Shown here one piece after another: positions 24,909-33,769 of a stretch of DNA of 64,000 nt. The DNA comes from CAIWHR01 sp963809965 (GTDB lineage Bacteria; Pseudomonadota; Gammaproteobacteria; Burkholderiales; Casimicrobiaceae): assembly GCA_963809965.1 (NCBI GenBank), contig CAWELU010000023.1, forward strand, positions 62,001 to 126,000. The letters run 5' to 3'. Position 1 is the stretch's first letter. Every line of letters starts with the position of its first letter. The position numbers and the translations under genes were made by a program. The notes beneath the pieces were generated by a model. That model saw nothing but the letters and a program-made list of their open reading frames with translations, searched no databases and was not told the DNA's origin.

Positions 24909-26045
24909 TCAGGTCCGTTTCCTAACCCGCCAGCCGAGTCCAAGCAGCCCAGTGCTGAGCAGGAGAAGGGATGCGGGTTCCGGGACAGAGGTCAGAGGGG
25001 CTGGGGCTTCGACCACTTCCCCCAGAAGGTTTAGCGTCAGCTGGAGGTTGTTCGTGCGGCTGGCGGCGGCGCCTACGTCCGCATCGGACAAAGTCAGCTG
25101 ATAGCTGGCGGAGAACAAGCCCAAGCTGTCGGTCAGGAGACTCGCCAAGTAGTTGTTCGACTCCCCGGCGGCAAGGTTAGTAAACAACGTCAGGCCCGAT
25201 AGAAGTCTGTCCGTGTCACCGCTTCCGGCGAAACTGTCCAGATCCAGACCGACGCGGTCGCCTGCCAAGTTATATAGTTCGAAGCCCAAATTCGCGGTAT
25301 CACCCAGGAACACGGTACCAAAGTCCAGATTCAGCACGAGCTGGGAGTAAGAATCGTCGAAGGACGGTGCGGCGTGGAGAAGATAGTCGTACGTCGCCGA
25401 GAGCTCGCCCGACCAGCCAAGGGTGTAGAGCGTCGATTCGGTGCCGGTGAATTGGTTGGTTGCTTGTGACGCGGTGAGCGTCGGGGCCGTGCGCGTGACC
25501 GTGACCGACCCTGCCCCGATGTAGCTGTCCAGATTGCCAGCAGGCACCGCCTCATTGAGGTTCGTGGTTGTTGCGAGGGGCGTCGTTGCGCCATCGTTGC
25601 AAGCCCCGAGGCGAAGTCCGGTGCAACTGTCCGACGCTGTGATTGACGAGAACGTGTTGTCCACGCCAGGCGCTTGCAGCCTAACCGTGCTACTTCCGCT
25701 TCCGCTGGCGGTCCTCGAATCGTTGACGCCGGTGTTGGGCCCATCGGTTGCCGTTGCCGAGACCGATTGAGTGCGGGTTGATGTTACGTTGATCGTGGCG
25801 CCCGTCAGCACACCGAGAGTTTTGTCGAATTGCGGAAGCAAACTCGTCCCCAAGCTTGCACTGGCATTGCTGCTTGACCCGCCTCCCTCTGAATCGGCAA
25901 CGCTGGCCGAACCCGAGAAGGCAGTTGTTGCAGTGGTCACCTGAATTGGCCCAGCGGTGGCCGCCATCGGTACTGCCAGCCCGAAGGTTCCAAGTGCAAG
26001 AGCCGCGACTAATGCGCAATGGGGCGAAGGCTTCAATGCATTCAT
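24909..26045 (-). CDS. PEP-CTERM sorted exported protein
   Basis: The product has 378 residues. The N-terminal signal peptide is MNALKPSPHCALVAALALGT ending MAATAG. The body is rich in Ser/Thr/Asn/Gly, with beta-type segments such as STLYTLGWSGELSATYDYLL and LNLDFGTVFLGDTANLGFEL, typical of choice-of-anchor extracellular proteins. The end VPEPASLLLLSTGLLGLGWR plus VRKRT is the PEP-CTERM signal: VPEP motif, one membrane helix and a basic tail, recognised by exosortase and linked with exopolysaccharide production. No exosortase gene is in the window. The start at 26045 has only a weak GAGAA upstream. Confidence 0.92.
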   Translation of the reverse strand: MNALKPSPHCALVAALALGTFGLAVPMAATAGPIQVTTATTAFSGSASVADSEGGGSSSNASASLGTSLLPQFDKTLGVLTGATINVTSTRTQSVSATATDGPNTGVNDSRTASGSGSSTVRLQAPGVDNTFSSITASDSCTGLRLGACNDGATTPLATTTNLNEAVPAGNLDSYIGAGSVTVTRTAPTLTASQATNQFTGTESTLYTLGWSGELSATYDYLLHAAPSFDDSYSQLVLNLDFGTVFLGDTANLGFELYNLAGDRVGLDLDSFAGSGDTDRLLSGLTLFTNLAAGESNNYLASLLTDSLGLFSASYQLTLSDADVGAAASRTNNLQLTLNLLGEVVEAPAPLTSVPEPASLLLLSTGLLGLGWRVRKRT

Positions 26046-26532
26046 ATGCTTTTCTCGACGAGTCAGAGTAGTTTTCGGATGACGATTACGTTGTGTCGGA
26101 CAACACCTGGCTCTCATTTCGCTTCGGGCGCGCAACCTCACCTAATTGCCAACCAGGTCTTGTGCTTCGCCCGTCGCATTAGCAAGGGCCATGCCAACGT
26201 AGCATCTCCTTGTCGCAATGGATGAAAGGTGTCGTATACGGAGTGCGTGACAGGCACGTGTAAGAATGTACGACGCCGGATCTGAAGATTCCGCACTTCC
26301 GCTTCAATGAGACTGATGTCGACAACAACTTGACGCAGTGCCTATAGCAGGATTCCTATTTCGCGCTAACGCGTCTTCTCGCAACGAAATGACTTGACGC
26401 TCGGAACCGACTTGCGACGGCCGGCGAGCGAAGCTCTAAAATCGTCGCCCTCGGCTTCGAGCCCAGAACTCACGATGACGAGAACGCCGTCGCACGGCGT
26501 TCTGCGCCCGCACCGCTCGAGCTCAGAACGAT
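26046..26532. other. Gap with perfect 8-bp hairpin
   Basis: No gene is supported. GAACGCCG (26482-26489) and CGGCGTTC (26494-26501) form a perfect hairpin with a 4-base loop. The left part presumably contains the promoter of the PEP-CTERM gene. Confidence 0.4.
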
Positions 26533-26666
26533 CCTTCGATTTCCAGTGGTAGTAGGTCGCCGCACTGATTCCGTGCTTGCGCGTCAGCTGCGCTACCGCC
26601 AATCCGGCTTCCCCTTTCCTTCAGAATCGCCACAATCTGCGATTCCGTGAATCGCGATTTCTTCAT
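26533..26666 (-). pseudogene. IS3-family orfA fragment
   Basis: The minus strand starts MKKSRFTESQIVAILKE, then has one extra A (AAGGAAAGGGG), after which the other frame continues LAVAQLTRKHGISAATYYHW and KSK. This is the N-terminal helix-turn-helix of IS3-type orfA proteins. Similarity stops at WKSK, so only about 45 codons survive. Confidence 0.85.
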
Positions 26667-26885
26667 CGGACTTCCCTACAGCACAAAATCCTGCCAGAAA
26701 AGTCCAGTTCCTGCTGTACGAGGAGGGGGAGCTTACGACTCCACTGCGCCCTATTAAGCGGGTTGAGCGTATGGGGCTGCGGTCACTCCCATCGGGATCG
26801 CAGGCACACGCCCGCAAGTAGCAATGATGTCAGCGCGCAGATGAACGGATTTGCTCCGGCTATGCAACGGTACCATCGACTTCGC

Positions 26886-28679
26886 TCACACACCCCATAC
26901 CCACACGGTGTCGTCATAGCACGGCACCCAAAGCCGCCCGTCATTGACAATCGGCGGATTGAACTTCGAAAACGCGTGATGGGGGTCGCTCATCCATAGA
27001 CGTTGGATCTGCATGTCGCCATCCTGCATGCGTTCGCCAAAGTCCGCAGCATCGAAAGCAAACACACGGCCGAACGTTTGCGCACGGTTCGCATCCTTGT
27101 CGGGCACACAGGCCCACACGACACCATCGTTTGCGCCATTGCTCGAGAGACACATCATGCCACCGGGCATGCCGCCCGGCGGCACAGGGCTGTAGGGGCT
27201 TGCGACTTCTTCCGAGCGCGCGAGAAATCTCCACACGCCGGAGCCATTCACCTGGCCGACGCGCAGATTGCCGTTCTCGCACCACGTGTACAGCAGCTTC
27301 TTCTCCGGCCAGTAGATCGGGCTGCCATGCTGGTGATGCGTCTTGTTGAAGAAGAGTTTGTTGAGATCTTTCGGATTGTCCGGTGCGGCGGAGACACCGA
27401 AACCGGGAAAGAAACCGAACCAGATCGGCGGCGTCTTGAGCTTTGCGTAGTTCGCTTGCGGGTTCTGCAGATCCGCGACGCTGGTTCTACCCATGTTGCG
27501 CCAATCGAGACTGTAGAGAATCGAGTCCTTGCCGGCGCCCAACACCAACCCGAGCTCCGGGATCACGATCGGCCCACCAGCGGCAAGATCCATGTCGTCC
27601 CAACCACCGCCACCGCGATCTTGATCGCGCCAAGGTGACCACCAGTCGACGATGGAGAACGTACCGTCGAAGCGCGCCTTGACTAAGCATTCGCCAAAGT
27701 TGCCGTTCGCCGGATCGAAGGAGCCGTTGCCGGTCATCAGCACCAGATACGTACTCTCATGACCATTGCCATCCGGCTCCACGAGCACGGTCGGCGCCTG
27801 GCCCGCCATCCACACGCCCGCGCCCGAGCCGTTCTTCGTCAGATTCAACTCATCACTCACGCTCCATGCATCGATATCCACCGCGGTGATGAATCCGTGC
27901 GCACCATCCGCCGTTTCCTGAATCGTGCCGAAGGGGACGAAAATCGTGCGTTTGCCGTTGGCCTTCGATGACGCGAGCGAGCCGCGCTGCTTGCGCTGCA
28001 ACGTGGTACTCGCACCGGGCAGCTGCAGGCGACGCAGGATTTTGCCGTTGCTCAAGCGCACCTCGAGCAGGAAGTGCGCCGCTTTTTCCTTGGTCGCATT
28101 CGGGCTGATCCATGCCACCGCATACAGATTGCCATCGACGATCTCCGGGGTGCTCATGATGCCGAAGTTCTGATTCGTGCCCCAAAAGTCGATGCTCTTC
28201 GTGCCGAGAACCGGCTTGCCCCCATTCGTCATCCACACTTGCTTGTACGTAGCACAATCGAACGCATAGATGCGGTTGGCCATCGTCGCGCAAAGAATCA
28301 AGTCCTTGCGCTTGCCGTTGATCATCAGCCCCGGCGCGAACACCGGCTGTGCATCCATGCCATGCGCATCGCCCGTCATCTTCAACTCGGCGAGCTTGCG
28401 CAAGCCGCCGCGCACGACGGCCGGCGTAAGCCGAGTCTCGTGATATGCGCCATAGCGCAGATTGGAGCCTGAGCGAGTGGCGACGAGCTGCACACCCGCC
28501 GACGGCGGCGCTGCAACGTGCGCGGCCTCCAGGTGCTCGGTCGGCGCATTCACACCCGCGGGTCGCATGTCGTGATGGGCAGTGTCGTCGTTCACGACGG
28601 GATGCTCGACAGGCTGCGCGCGCACCAGCGCCGCCGACGCAAAGACAGGCAAAGCCGAAACGAACTGCCGACGATTCAT
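26886..28679 (-). CDS. Exported PQQ-like beta-propeller protein
   Basis: The product has 597 residues from ATG 28679, with GGGAGAG upstream. The N-terminus MNRRQFVSALPVFASAALVR is a Tat- or Sec-type signal with a twin arginine, cut near VRAQ. The body has repeated propeller blades: NRIYAFDCATYKQVWMTNGG, GNLYAVAWIS, GPIVIPELGLVLGAGKDSIL, YWPEKKLLYTWCENGNLRVG and DGRLWVPCYDDTVWVWGV. These resemble quinoprotein dehydrogenase-type propellers, but the PQQ-ligand and catalytic Asp pattern of alcohol dehydrogenases was not recognised. A role as periplasmic structural or binding protein is as likely as an enzyme. The codons read cleanly, with no frameshift. Confidence 0.83.
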   Translation of the reverse strand: MNRRQFVSALPVFASAALVRAQPVEHPVVNDDTAHHDMRPAGVNAPTEHLEAAHVAAPPSAGVQLVATRSGSNLRYGAYHETRLTPAVVRGGLRKLAELKMTGDAHGMDAQPVFAPGLMINGKRKDLILCATMANRIYAFDCATYKQVWMTNGGKPVLGTKSIDFWGTNQNFGIMSTPEIVDGNLYAVAWISPNATKEKAAHFLLEVRLSNGKILRRLQLPGASTTLQRKQRGSLASSKANGKRTIFVPFGTIQETADGAHGFITAVDIDAWSVSDELNLTKNGSGAGVWMAGQAPTVLVEPDGNGHESTYLVLMTGNGSFDPANGNFGECLVKARFDGTFSIVDWWSPWRDQDRGGGGWDDMDLAAGGPIVIPELGLVLGAGKDSILYSLDWRNMGRTSVADLQNPQANYAKLKTPPIWFGFFPGFGVSAAPDNPKDLNKLFFNKTHHQHGSPIYWPEKKLLYTWCENGNLRVGQVNGSGVWRFLARSEEVASPYSPVPPGGMPGGMMCLSSNGANDGVVWACVPDKDANRAQTFGRVFAFDAADFGERMQDGDMQIQRLWMSDPHHAFSKFNPPIVNDGRLWVPCYDDTVWVWGV

Positions 28680-28989
28680 ATTGCTCTCCCGTTTACGCTT
28701 GCGCTCGGCGACCGGCGAGTTATTGTGGTCCGCAATGATTCGCGCCGCGTTTGCGTCGGCATCCAGCGCCTGCCAGCCGCCGGCGGCTTCCGGCATGATG
28801 AGCGCATGCTGCAGCTTGCGCGAGCGATCGTCGGAGTAGCTTGCCCTGTTCACCAGACTGTTCGATTGGCGCGATACCGTAGCGAATGTGCAGCCGGCAA
28901 CGATAGTTCGCTGGCACCGGCTGGCCTGGCGGATCTTGCGGCGCTGGAAGTGCAGGGCGGGCTGACCACCGATTCCGTCAGAACTACGG

Positions 28990-29749
28990 CGCCTGGTTCG
29001 CCGGATGGCCGCCGAGAATCCGCTCTGGGGCGATGAGAGAATTGCCAATGAGCTGCTGGTAAAGCTGGGCATTCGGGTCTCGCCGAGAACGGTCGGCAAG
29101 TACATGCCGAAGCGACGGCCGGGGCAGCCGCGTGGTGATCAGCGCTGGCCCACCTTCCTGAAGAACCATGCCAAGGCGATCCTCGCCTGCGACTTCTTCG
29201 TGGCGGTCACTGCCACGTTTCGGATGCTGTACGTATTCGTTGTCATTGAGCACGGCACACGTCGTTTGGCCCATGTGAACGTGACCGCACACCCGAGTGC
29301 AGACTGGACGTTGCAGCAGTTGCGGGCGGTCGTCGGGGACGAAGGCGCGCATAAATATCCGTGACCGCGACCAGATCTTCGCCAGGCATCTTGATGAATC
29401 GATCGGCGCGTTCGGTATGAAGGTGCTGCGATCACCGACAGCGAGCCCGAAGGCGAATGCAATTTGTGAACGCGTCATCGGGACAATTCGAAGAGAATGT
29501 CTCGACTGGGTGATGTCGCTACCGGAAGCACATCTGGGATCGATTTTGCGATTGTGGGTCGAACATTACAACCACGGTAGACCGCATGGCATGTTAGGTC
29601 CTGGCGTACCCGATCCGCCGCAAGGGGCTGTGGTAGTCCAGTCCAAATCCTGGCATCGACTGGCCGCGGGTGCGCTCGTGCTCGCGAAATCGGTCCTGGG
29701 CGGCTTGCATCATGAGTACTCCATTGCGACCGTGGGGGCGAGCGCGTGA
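28990..29749 (+). pseudogene. Integrase-type (rve) transposase remnant 3
   Basis: The 5' part reads RRMAAENPLWGDERIANELL, VKLGIRVSPRTVGKYMPKR and AKAILACDFFVAVTATFRML. It stops at 29364, and the adjacent frame continues NIRDRDQIFARHLDESIGAF, SPKANAICERVIGTIRRECL and HYNHGRPHGMLGPGVPDPP. The three acidic residues expected (D in ACDFF, D in RDRDQIF, E in ICERVIG) are all present, but a frameshift near 29340 separates the first from the others. The N-terminal DNA-binding module is missing. The 300 bases before it (28680-28989) show no supported gene. Confidence 0.88.
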
Positions 29750-29956
29750 CCGCTCAATAGGGAAGGGCGGAAACAAAGGCGACGCAACTATTTGCGGAGC
29801 ATAGTTGCCGCGTATGCGCATCACTTGGTTAGGCTTGTTGAATCAGGATCAAGCGCGTCCGTCGCCTCTTGGCCAGACTCGGTCAGACAAGGCGACCTGA
29901 TACCAATTGCTAGATCAAATCTGGGTTACGACACGTCACTGTGGTTTGCGACAACC

Positions 29957-30526
29957 TTACACCGGCCAGATCTCGGTCATTGGCAATCGCGCTTCGCTGA
30001 ACAACGCGGGTGCGATGGTTTCGTTTCTCTCCGGCCGTAATAGTTTGCGATAGCCTTTGCTGCCCGGTTCGCGATAGATCTCGATCGTCCCGCCCTTGAG
30101 ATCAATGAGCCACACTTCTGCAATTCCATGTCGCGCATACACAGGTAGTTTGATCTCGCGGTCGTATTTGGACGTCGCGTCGGCAACCTCGATGAGGAGC
30201 ATCACATCTGCCGCCATTGGTAACGCATTGCGGTAGCGATCCGGCCGCGGCTTGAGCAACATGATGTCGGGCTGCGGTTCGCTGTCCGGTGGGAGACTAA
30301 CGGGATTTTGCGTTGAGACAATGGCTAGATCACCCACTTGACGAGCAAAAGACATTGAAAGCGTGCTCACCACGCTCGCGTGCAAGCTGCCGATCGGAGC
30401 CATATCGATCAACTCTCCTTCGACCAGTTCAACTCGGCTGTTCTCTGCCAAAATGCCGGCCCGCCCCATCCGGTGGTAGTCCTCGGCAGATAGCTTGTGA
30501 CGCGAGAGCGTGGGTAGAGTGCTCAT
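29957..30526 (-). CDS. Uma2-family putative endonuclease (DUF820)
   Basis: The product has 189 residues. It has the DUF820 signature: LSAEDYHRMGRAGILAENSR, VELVEGELIDMAPIGSLHAS, SEPQPDIMLLKPRPDRYRNA, VMLLIEVADATSKYDREIKL and YARHGIAEVWLIDLKGGTIE. The PD-(D/E)XK fold would use the D in QPDI and the E in LIEVAD with the following K. The family is expanded in cyanobacteria and some proteobacteria, often next to mobile DNA; its biological role is not established. Here it sits 200 bases from a transposase scar, head-on. Confidence 0.9.
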   Translation of the reverse strand: MSTLPTLSRHKLSAEDYHRMGRAGILAENSRVELVEGELIDMAPIGSLHASVVSTLSMSFARQVGDLAIVSTQNPVSLPPDSEPQPDIMLLKPRPDRYRNALPMAADVMLLIEVADATSKYDREIKLPVYARHGIAEVWLIDLKGGTIEIYREPGSKGYRKLLRPERNETIAPALFSEARLPMTEIWPV

Positions 30527-31533
30527 GGAAAAAGTCTAGCAGAAAAGGTCTGGGGCACTTCATCGTCTGGAGGCCGCGCTGGCGCGTAAATCCACGCTTC
30601 TGCCGCCTCGGGCTGCGTGACTTCTGCGCAGCTTTTCGCAAGAACGATGTGGAACCGTAGGGACCAAAGCTCGCGAGGGGTGCCGGGCGTTCGCCATTAA
30701 TTAAATCAATAAGTTAGATACGTTAAATCGCGCTACGAAGCAGGGTCGTGCATTCCAAATCCTACCGGGCGCGTCAAACAATCAAAGACTTAGGCAGAGG
30801 AAACCTTGGTTTTCTTCTTTCGGGCTACCACAGGGCTAGCACCAGCCCGACACATCGGCATGAAAAACGGCGACACATAGTTGCCTGAGCCGCGCGAGAT
30901 CGATGCGCTCATCGCGGGTAGTGCCTGATTTGCCGCTTCGCCATGCCGCAGTACGAACGGGTGGCAAACGCCTTGACGGTCTACCTGCATTGTCGGCAAG
31001 GCGTACCGGTGCGCCGCTGCGCATGGGGTGTTCGGGCTTCACCCGCGAGCCGGGTGCCGATGTTGATGCGCAAGTAAGACCGGTCCGCGTGCGCTATCCG
31101 ATGATCGAAGCCGCGTAGCCACGGCGATCAGTGTGCCGTTCGCGCTGCGCTACGAAACGCCAAGCGACCTTCCCGTATCGGCGCGGGCGATTGAATCGCT
31201 TGTAGCGCGTCCCACGAGGCCGGATTCTGGCGCCGGAAGCGAAAACCACCCCGATGGTTCCTCGGAACGGCTGTGGCGCGGGCTCGCCGTGGGGCAGGTC
31301 AACATCGTGCTGTGTGGGGCATCGTACAGACTGCGAATTTGCACCGTGGGACACTGCGTCGGCGGAGCGGATTGAAAGCCCCGCTGCCATCGCGGCACAC
31401 CCGCCTACGTCGATCTGATCGCCAGGACTTGCGCGCGGTCGGCATTGCTGCGACACACCCTTGACCTAGGTTAAGGAGCCGCTGCGGTGATTTGAAAGGG
31501 TGCTTGTCGGCGGACTGTTCGGGGTCAACCGAA
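30527..31533. other. 1-kb gene-poor stretch
   Basis: No gene is supported. A minus-strand frame around 30790-30980 ends in SPVVARKKKTKVSSA and could be the tail of a lost protein, but it lacks a recognisable body. An AT-rich island (ATTAATTAAATCAATAAGTTAG) lies near 30697. A near-palindrome, TTGACCTAGGTTAA, is at about 31461. A degenerate copy of a dispersed repeat occurs near 31165-31215. Confidence 0.35.
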
Positions 31534-31698
31534 ATGATTCTTCACTTCCCAGTAGCCACCAGCTACATCGGCTTCCTCCCTGCGGACACGCCGAGCGATC
31601 TGAACGCAGCGCAGGGAATCGGTGTCGGTGTGCTGCTCGGGGTTGTCGCGTGGATCGCGATTATCGCCGTGGGTGTTGCGGCGATGAGTTGGTTCTAA
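31534..31698 (+). CDS. Possible 54-residue single-helix membrane protein
   Basis: An ATG at 31534 opens MILHFPVATSYIGFLPADTP, then SDLNAAQGIGVGVLLGVVAW and IAIIAVGVAAMSWF before the stop. One long hydrophobic helix ends at a C-terminal Trp-Phe. GGGG lies 7 bases before the ATG. No family is recognised, and the gene immediately precedes an IS200-type end hairpin, so it could be a truncated or chance frame. Confidence 0.35.
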   Translation: MILHFPVATSYIGFLPADTPSDLNAAQGIGVGVLLGVVAWIAIIAVGVAAMSWF

Positions 31699-31713
31699 AC
31701 CAACAAGGAAGAT

Positions 31714-32156
31714 CCCCCGGCTCTGCCGGGGTGGCAGTAGCAGTTTGACATTTCAGGGAGTCCATCAACGAAACTTCCAACCGTGAGCCGCCAAGCACAC
31801 GAAAGGGAGTTTCGCGATGGACGAGTACGAAAGCCCAAGCCACACGAAGTGGGAGTGCAAATTTCACGTAGTGTTTATTCCGAAGGGACGCCGCCGCGCG
31901 CGGAGCGCAAGCGCAATTTCGTCGGGCAAAGTTTTTTGGGCCCGCGGGTACTTTGTCTCAACGGTGGGTCGGGACGAGACGGTGATGTGCGAGTACATCA
32001 GGAATCAAGAGTGGGAGGACACGCGCTTGGATCAGCTGAACCTGTGGCGATGAACGGCCACCGACCAAGTGGCCAACAGGGTTTGGGGCCGCGTTAGCGA
32101 CCCCGCCATGCCGCTTTGAGCCGGCTCACAATCTAAAGCCCCCGGCTCTGCCGGGG
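31714..32156 (+). mobile_element. Internally deleted IS200/IS605-type element
   Basis: Two identical hairpins, CCCCCGGCTCTGCCGGGG, mark the ends (31714-31731 and 32139-32156). Each has a 7-base CCCCGGC/GCCGGGG stem with a TCT loop. Subterminal hairpins of this kind are the recognition structures of HUH transposases (TnpA REP / IS200). Between them lies a shortened tnpA. The exact cleavage sites were not determined. Confidence 0.75.
31817..32053 (+). pseudogene. IS200-type transposase (Y1 HUH) with internal deletion
   Basis: The start MDEYESPSHTKWECKFHVVF followed by IPKGRRRA is the canonical N-terminus of IS200 TnpA. The frame then joins, via a short out-of-phase stretch (ERKRNFVGQ in the +1 frame), to FWARGYFVSTVGRDETVMCE and YIRNQEWEDTRLDQLNLWR, the canonical C-terminus with the catalytic tyrosine (CEYIRNQ). 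The middle ~65 residues, including the HUH motif (usually PDHVHML), are gone. The product cannot transpose, but the element ends might still be mobilised in trans. Confidence 0.85.
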
Positions 32157-32451
32157 CGATACTTGCTTGGATGCCGAGCTCTCCCCTGCCGTTCTGCGCA
32201 CACAACAAGCCCGTCGCGGTGACGATCACCAGCGAGAACGATTACCGACCATAACCACTTCTGACTTCCAGTCCCGCTGGCCCCTAGGGTCTTTGTACGC
32301 CACATCGAGAGGATAGAGTTGGCGGCGGGTTCCGTATCCGCCGCCTGAGGGCGCTTGCAGGACGACCATTGCGGCAGACCAAGGTGGCAAGGATGCTCGC
32401 ACACCGAGCGGAATCTTGCCGGTCCACACCAAGGCACGGAGGGGTACGTCC

Positions 32452-32736
32452 ATGCCTAAACTGCTCCTCACCGTTATTGCAATCACCGCTGGTGCTCTTG
32501 TCGCGGCGTGCGGAATCCTTCCGCTGAGTCCGGATCAAGCACAAGCGATGTCGAACCGTGAACTCTGTGGGGTGCTTGTCAAACCTGAATGGAGCGACCC
32601 TGCGAGGGCACAAGCAGCGCAGGTACTGAGCGCGTGTCAAGGGGAGTGCAAAGGGACTACTGCAGCACTATCGAGGCCCAAGACCCGCGAGACTTACAGG
32701 ATGCAGCGAGGTCCGATGAATTCGCTGCAAAGGTAG
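32452..32736 (+). CDS. Small putative lipoprotein
   Basis: A 94-residue product starts at ATG 32452 with CGGAGGGG upstream. MPKLLLTVIAITAGALVAAC is a lipoprotein signal with a lipobox-like LVAAC, so Cys20 would be acylated. The mature part (GILPLSPDQAQAMSNRELCG, VLVKPEWSDPARAQAAQVLS, ACQGECKG) has several cysteines. The family is not recognised. Confidence 0.6.
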   Translation: MPKLLLTVIAITAGALVAACGILPLSPDQAQAMSNRELCGVLVKPEWSDPARAQAAQVLSACQGECKGTTAALSRPKTRETYRMQRGPMNSLQR

Positions 32737-32938
32737 CGGCCGGAGCGAAGTGACACTACCCTCCTGACCTATCCGCGGGCGATTGATCGCTCCTAGCGCA
32801 TCCTACGCGGTCGGATAATCGAGCGAAGGAGAGAGCCCCACGAGTTATTGCAGCCGCTCGCCCGCGAGCACTGAACCAGGCACGGTGGCATGTCCATTGC
32901 TTATACGATCTGAACCAATTGGCACATGGAGCCATGGC

Positions 32939-33151
32939 ATGTTACCGCCCGACCGTATTTACCGCATGCTGCCGTTCGCGTACATCGTGGTCGGCATCAT
33001 CGTCGCGACCGAGATGGATTCTCTACTCGGCACCGGCTCCGGTGTCCTGCTTGGAATCACCGGCCTGCTTATCTGGAAGATGCGCGTTGACTACCGCCGT
33101 GAAATTGATGTCACTGCTGGCCGCATGAAGCGCAGCGCCAATCTTCGGTGA
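32939..33151 (+). CDS. Small two-helix membrane protein (hypothetical)
   Basis: A 70-residue product begins MLPPDRIYRMLPFAYIVVGI, with GGAG before the ATG. Two hydrophobic spans (LPFAYIVVGIIVA and GVLLGITGLLIWKM) are joined by TEMDSLLGTGS, and the tail is basic (RVDYRREIDVTAGRMKRSAN). It is plausibly an inner-membrane protein. An upstream in-frame start at 32885 would add an unlikely N-terminus. Confidence 0.45.
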   Translation: MLPPDRIYRMLPFAYIVVGIIVATEMDSLLGTGSGVLLGITGLLIWKMRVDYRREIDVTAGRMKRSANLR

Positions 33152-33590
33152 TCGGCGTCAGATTCGCTAAACGCTAACCTACCCTGGACCTATCCGGGCG
33201 AATTAGAATCGCTCTACGGCCCGATTTTGACGGCGCGATTCGGCGCCGGACAAGAAAACACGGCCCGACGACGTGGACAGATCGCCGGGCCGCCGGGTGC
33301 GGGAACGGAGTGGAAGCCCGCGAGCCCGCTACTGTTGGCGCATCTCGCCCAGGCTGATGGCGACGTCGCGCTCGATCTGGGTCGCCATGTCCGGTCCTTC
33401 AGCCGTCGCACACCCATGCACTCGATCGCGACGTGAACGACCGGGACTTTGTCGAGGAAGACCGAGGCAGGCTGCAGCAGCAGCGACAGAGGAACGAAAT
33501 ACTCACCCACGGCGACTGTCCTTCCCGAAACTCCGTAGCCCCTGATATTGTCGACTTGGTGGCGCCTTGAAGGCAAGGTTGACCGATTCT
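33152..33590. other. Gap with possible decayed minus-strand gene
   Basis: No intact gene is present. Minus-strand frames at 33410-33540 read VAVGEYFVPLSLLLQPASVF and DKVPVVHVAIECMG and might continue, one frame over, as MATQIERDVAISLGEMRQQ. This could be a frameshifted remnant of a small protein; the family is unknown. A degenerate repeat copy lies near 33186-33235. Confidence 0.3.
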
Positions 33591-33670
33591 GATGATCCCT
33601 TCCGGATGAGATCACGAGTTTCGCTGTCGATCGCCGGTCGGCCGGGCTTCCCGGCTCGGCTCAAGCGTGT
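33591..33670 (-). pseudogene. Short scrap of an integrase-type transposase
   Basis: The minus strand encodes LSRAGKPGRPAIDSETRDLI and RK. This is the linker segment between the DNA-binding and catalytic domains of rve-type transposases (usually ..GRPPID.ETR.LIR.M...NPLWG). Only about 25 codons are recognisable. Confidence 0.6.
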
Positions 33671-33769
33671 AATCACCACTACGAACGATTGGCAGCGTGA
33701 TTGGGCATGAACGGCCGTGCTGTCCATTGACGCGCGACGAGGTTGCGGGAATGACAGGACGACCCGCGC

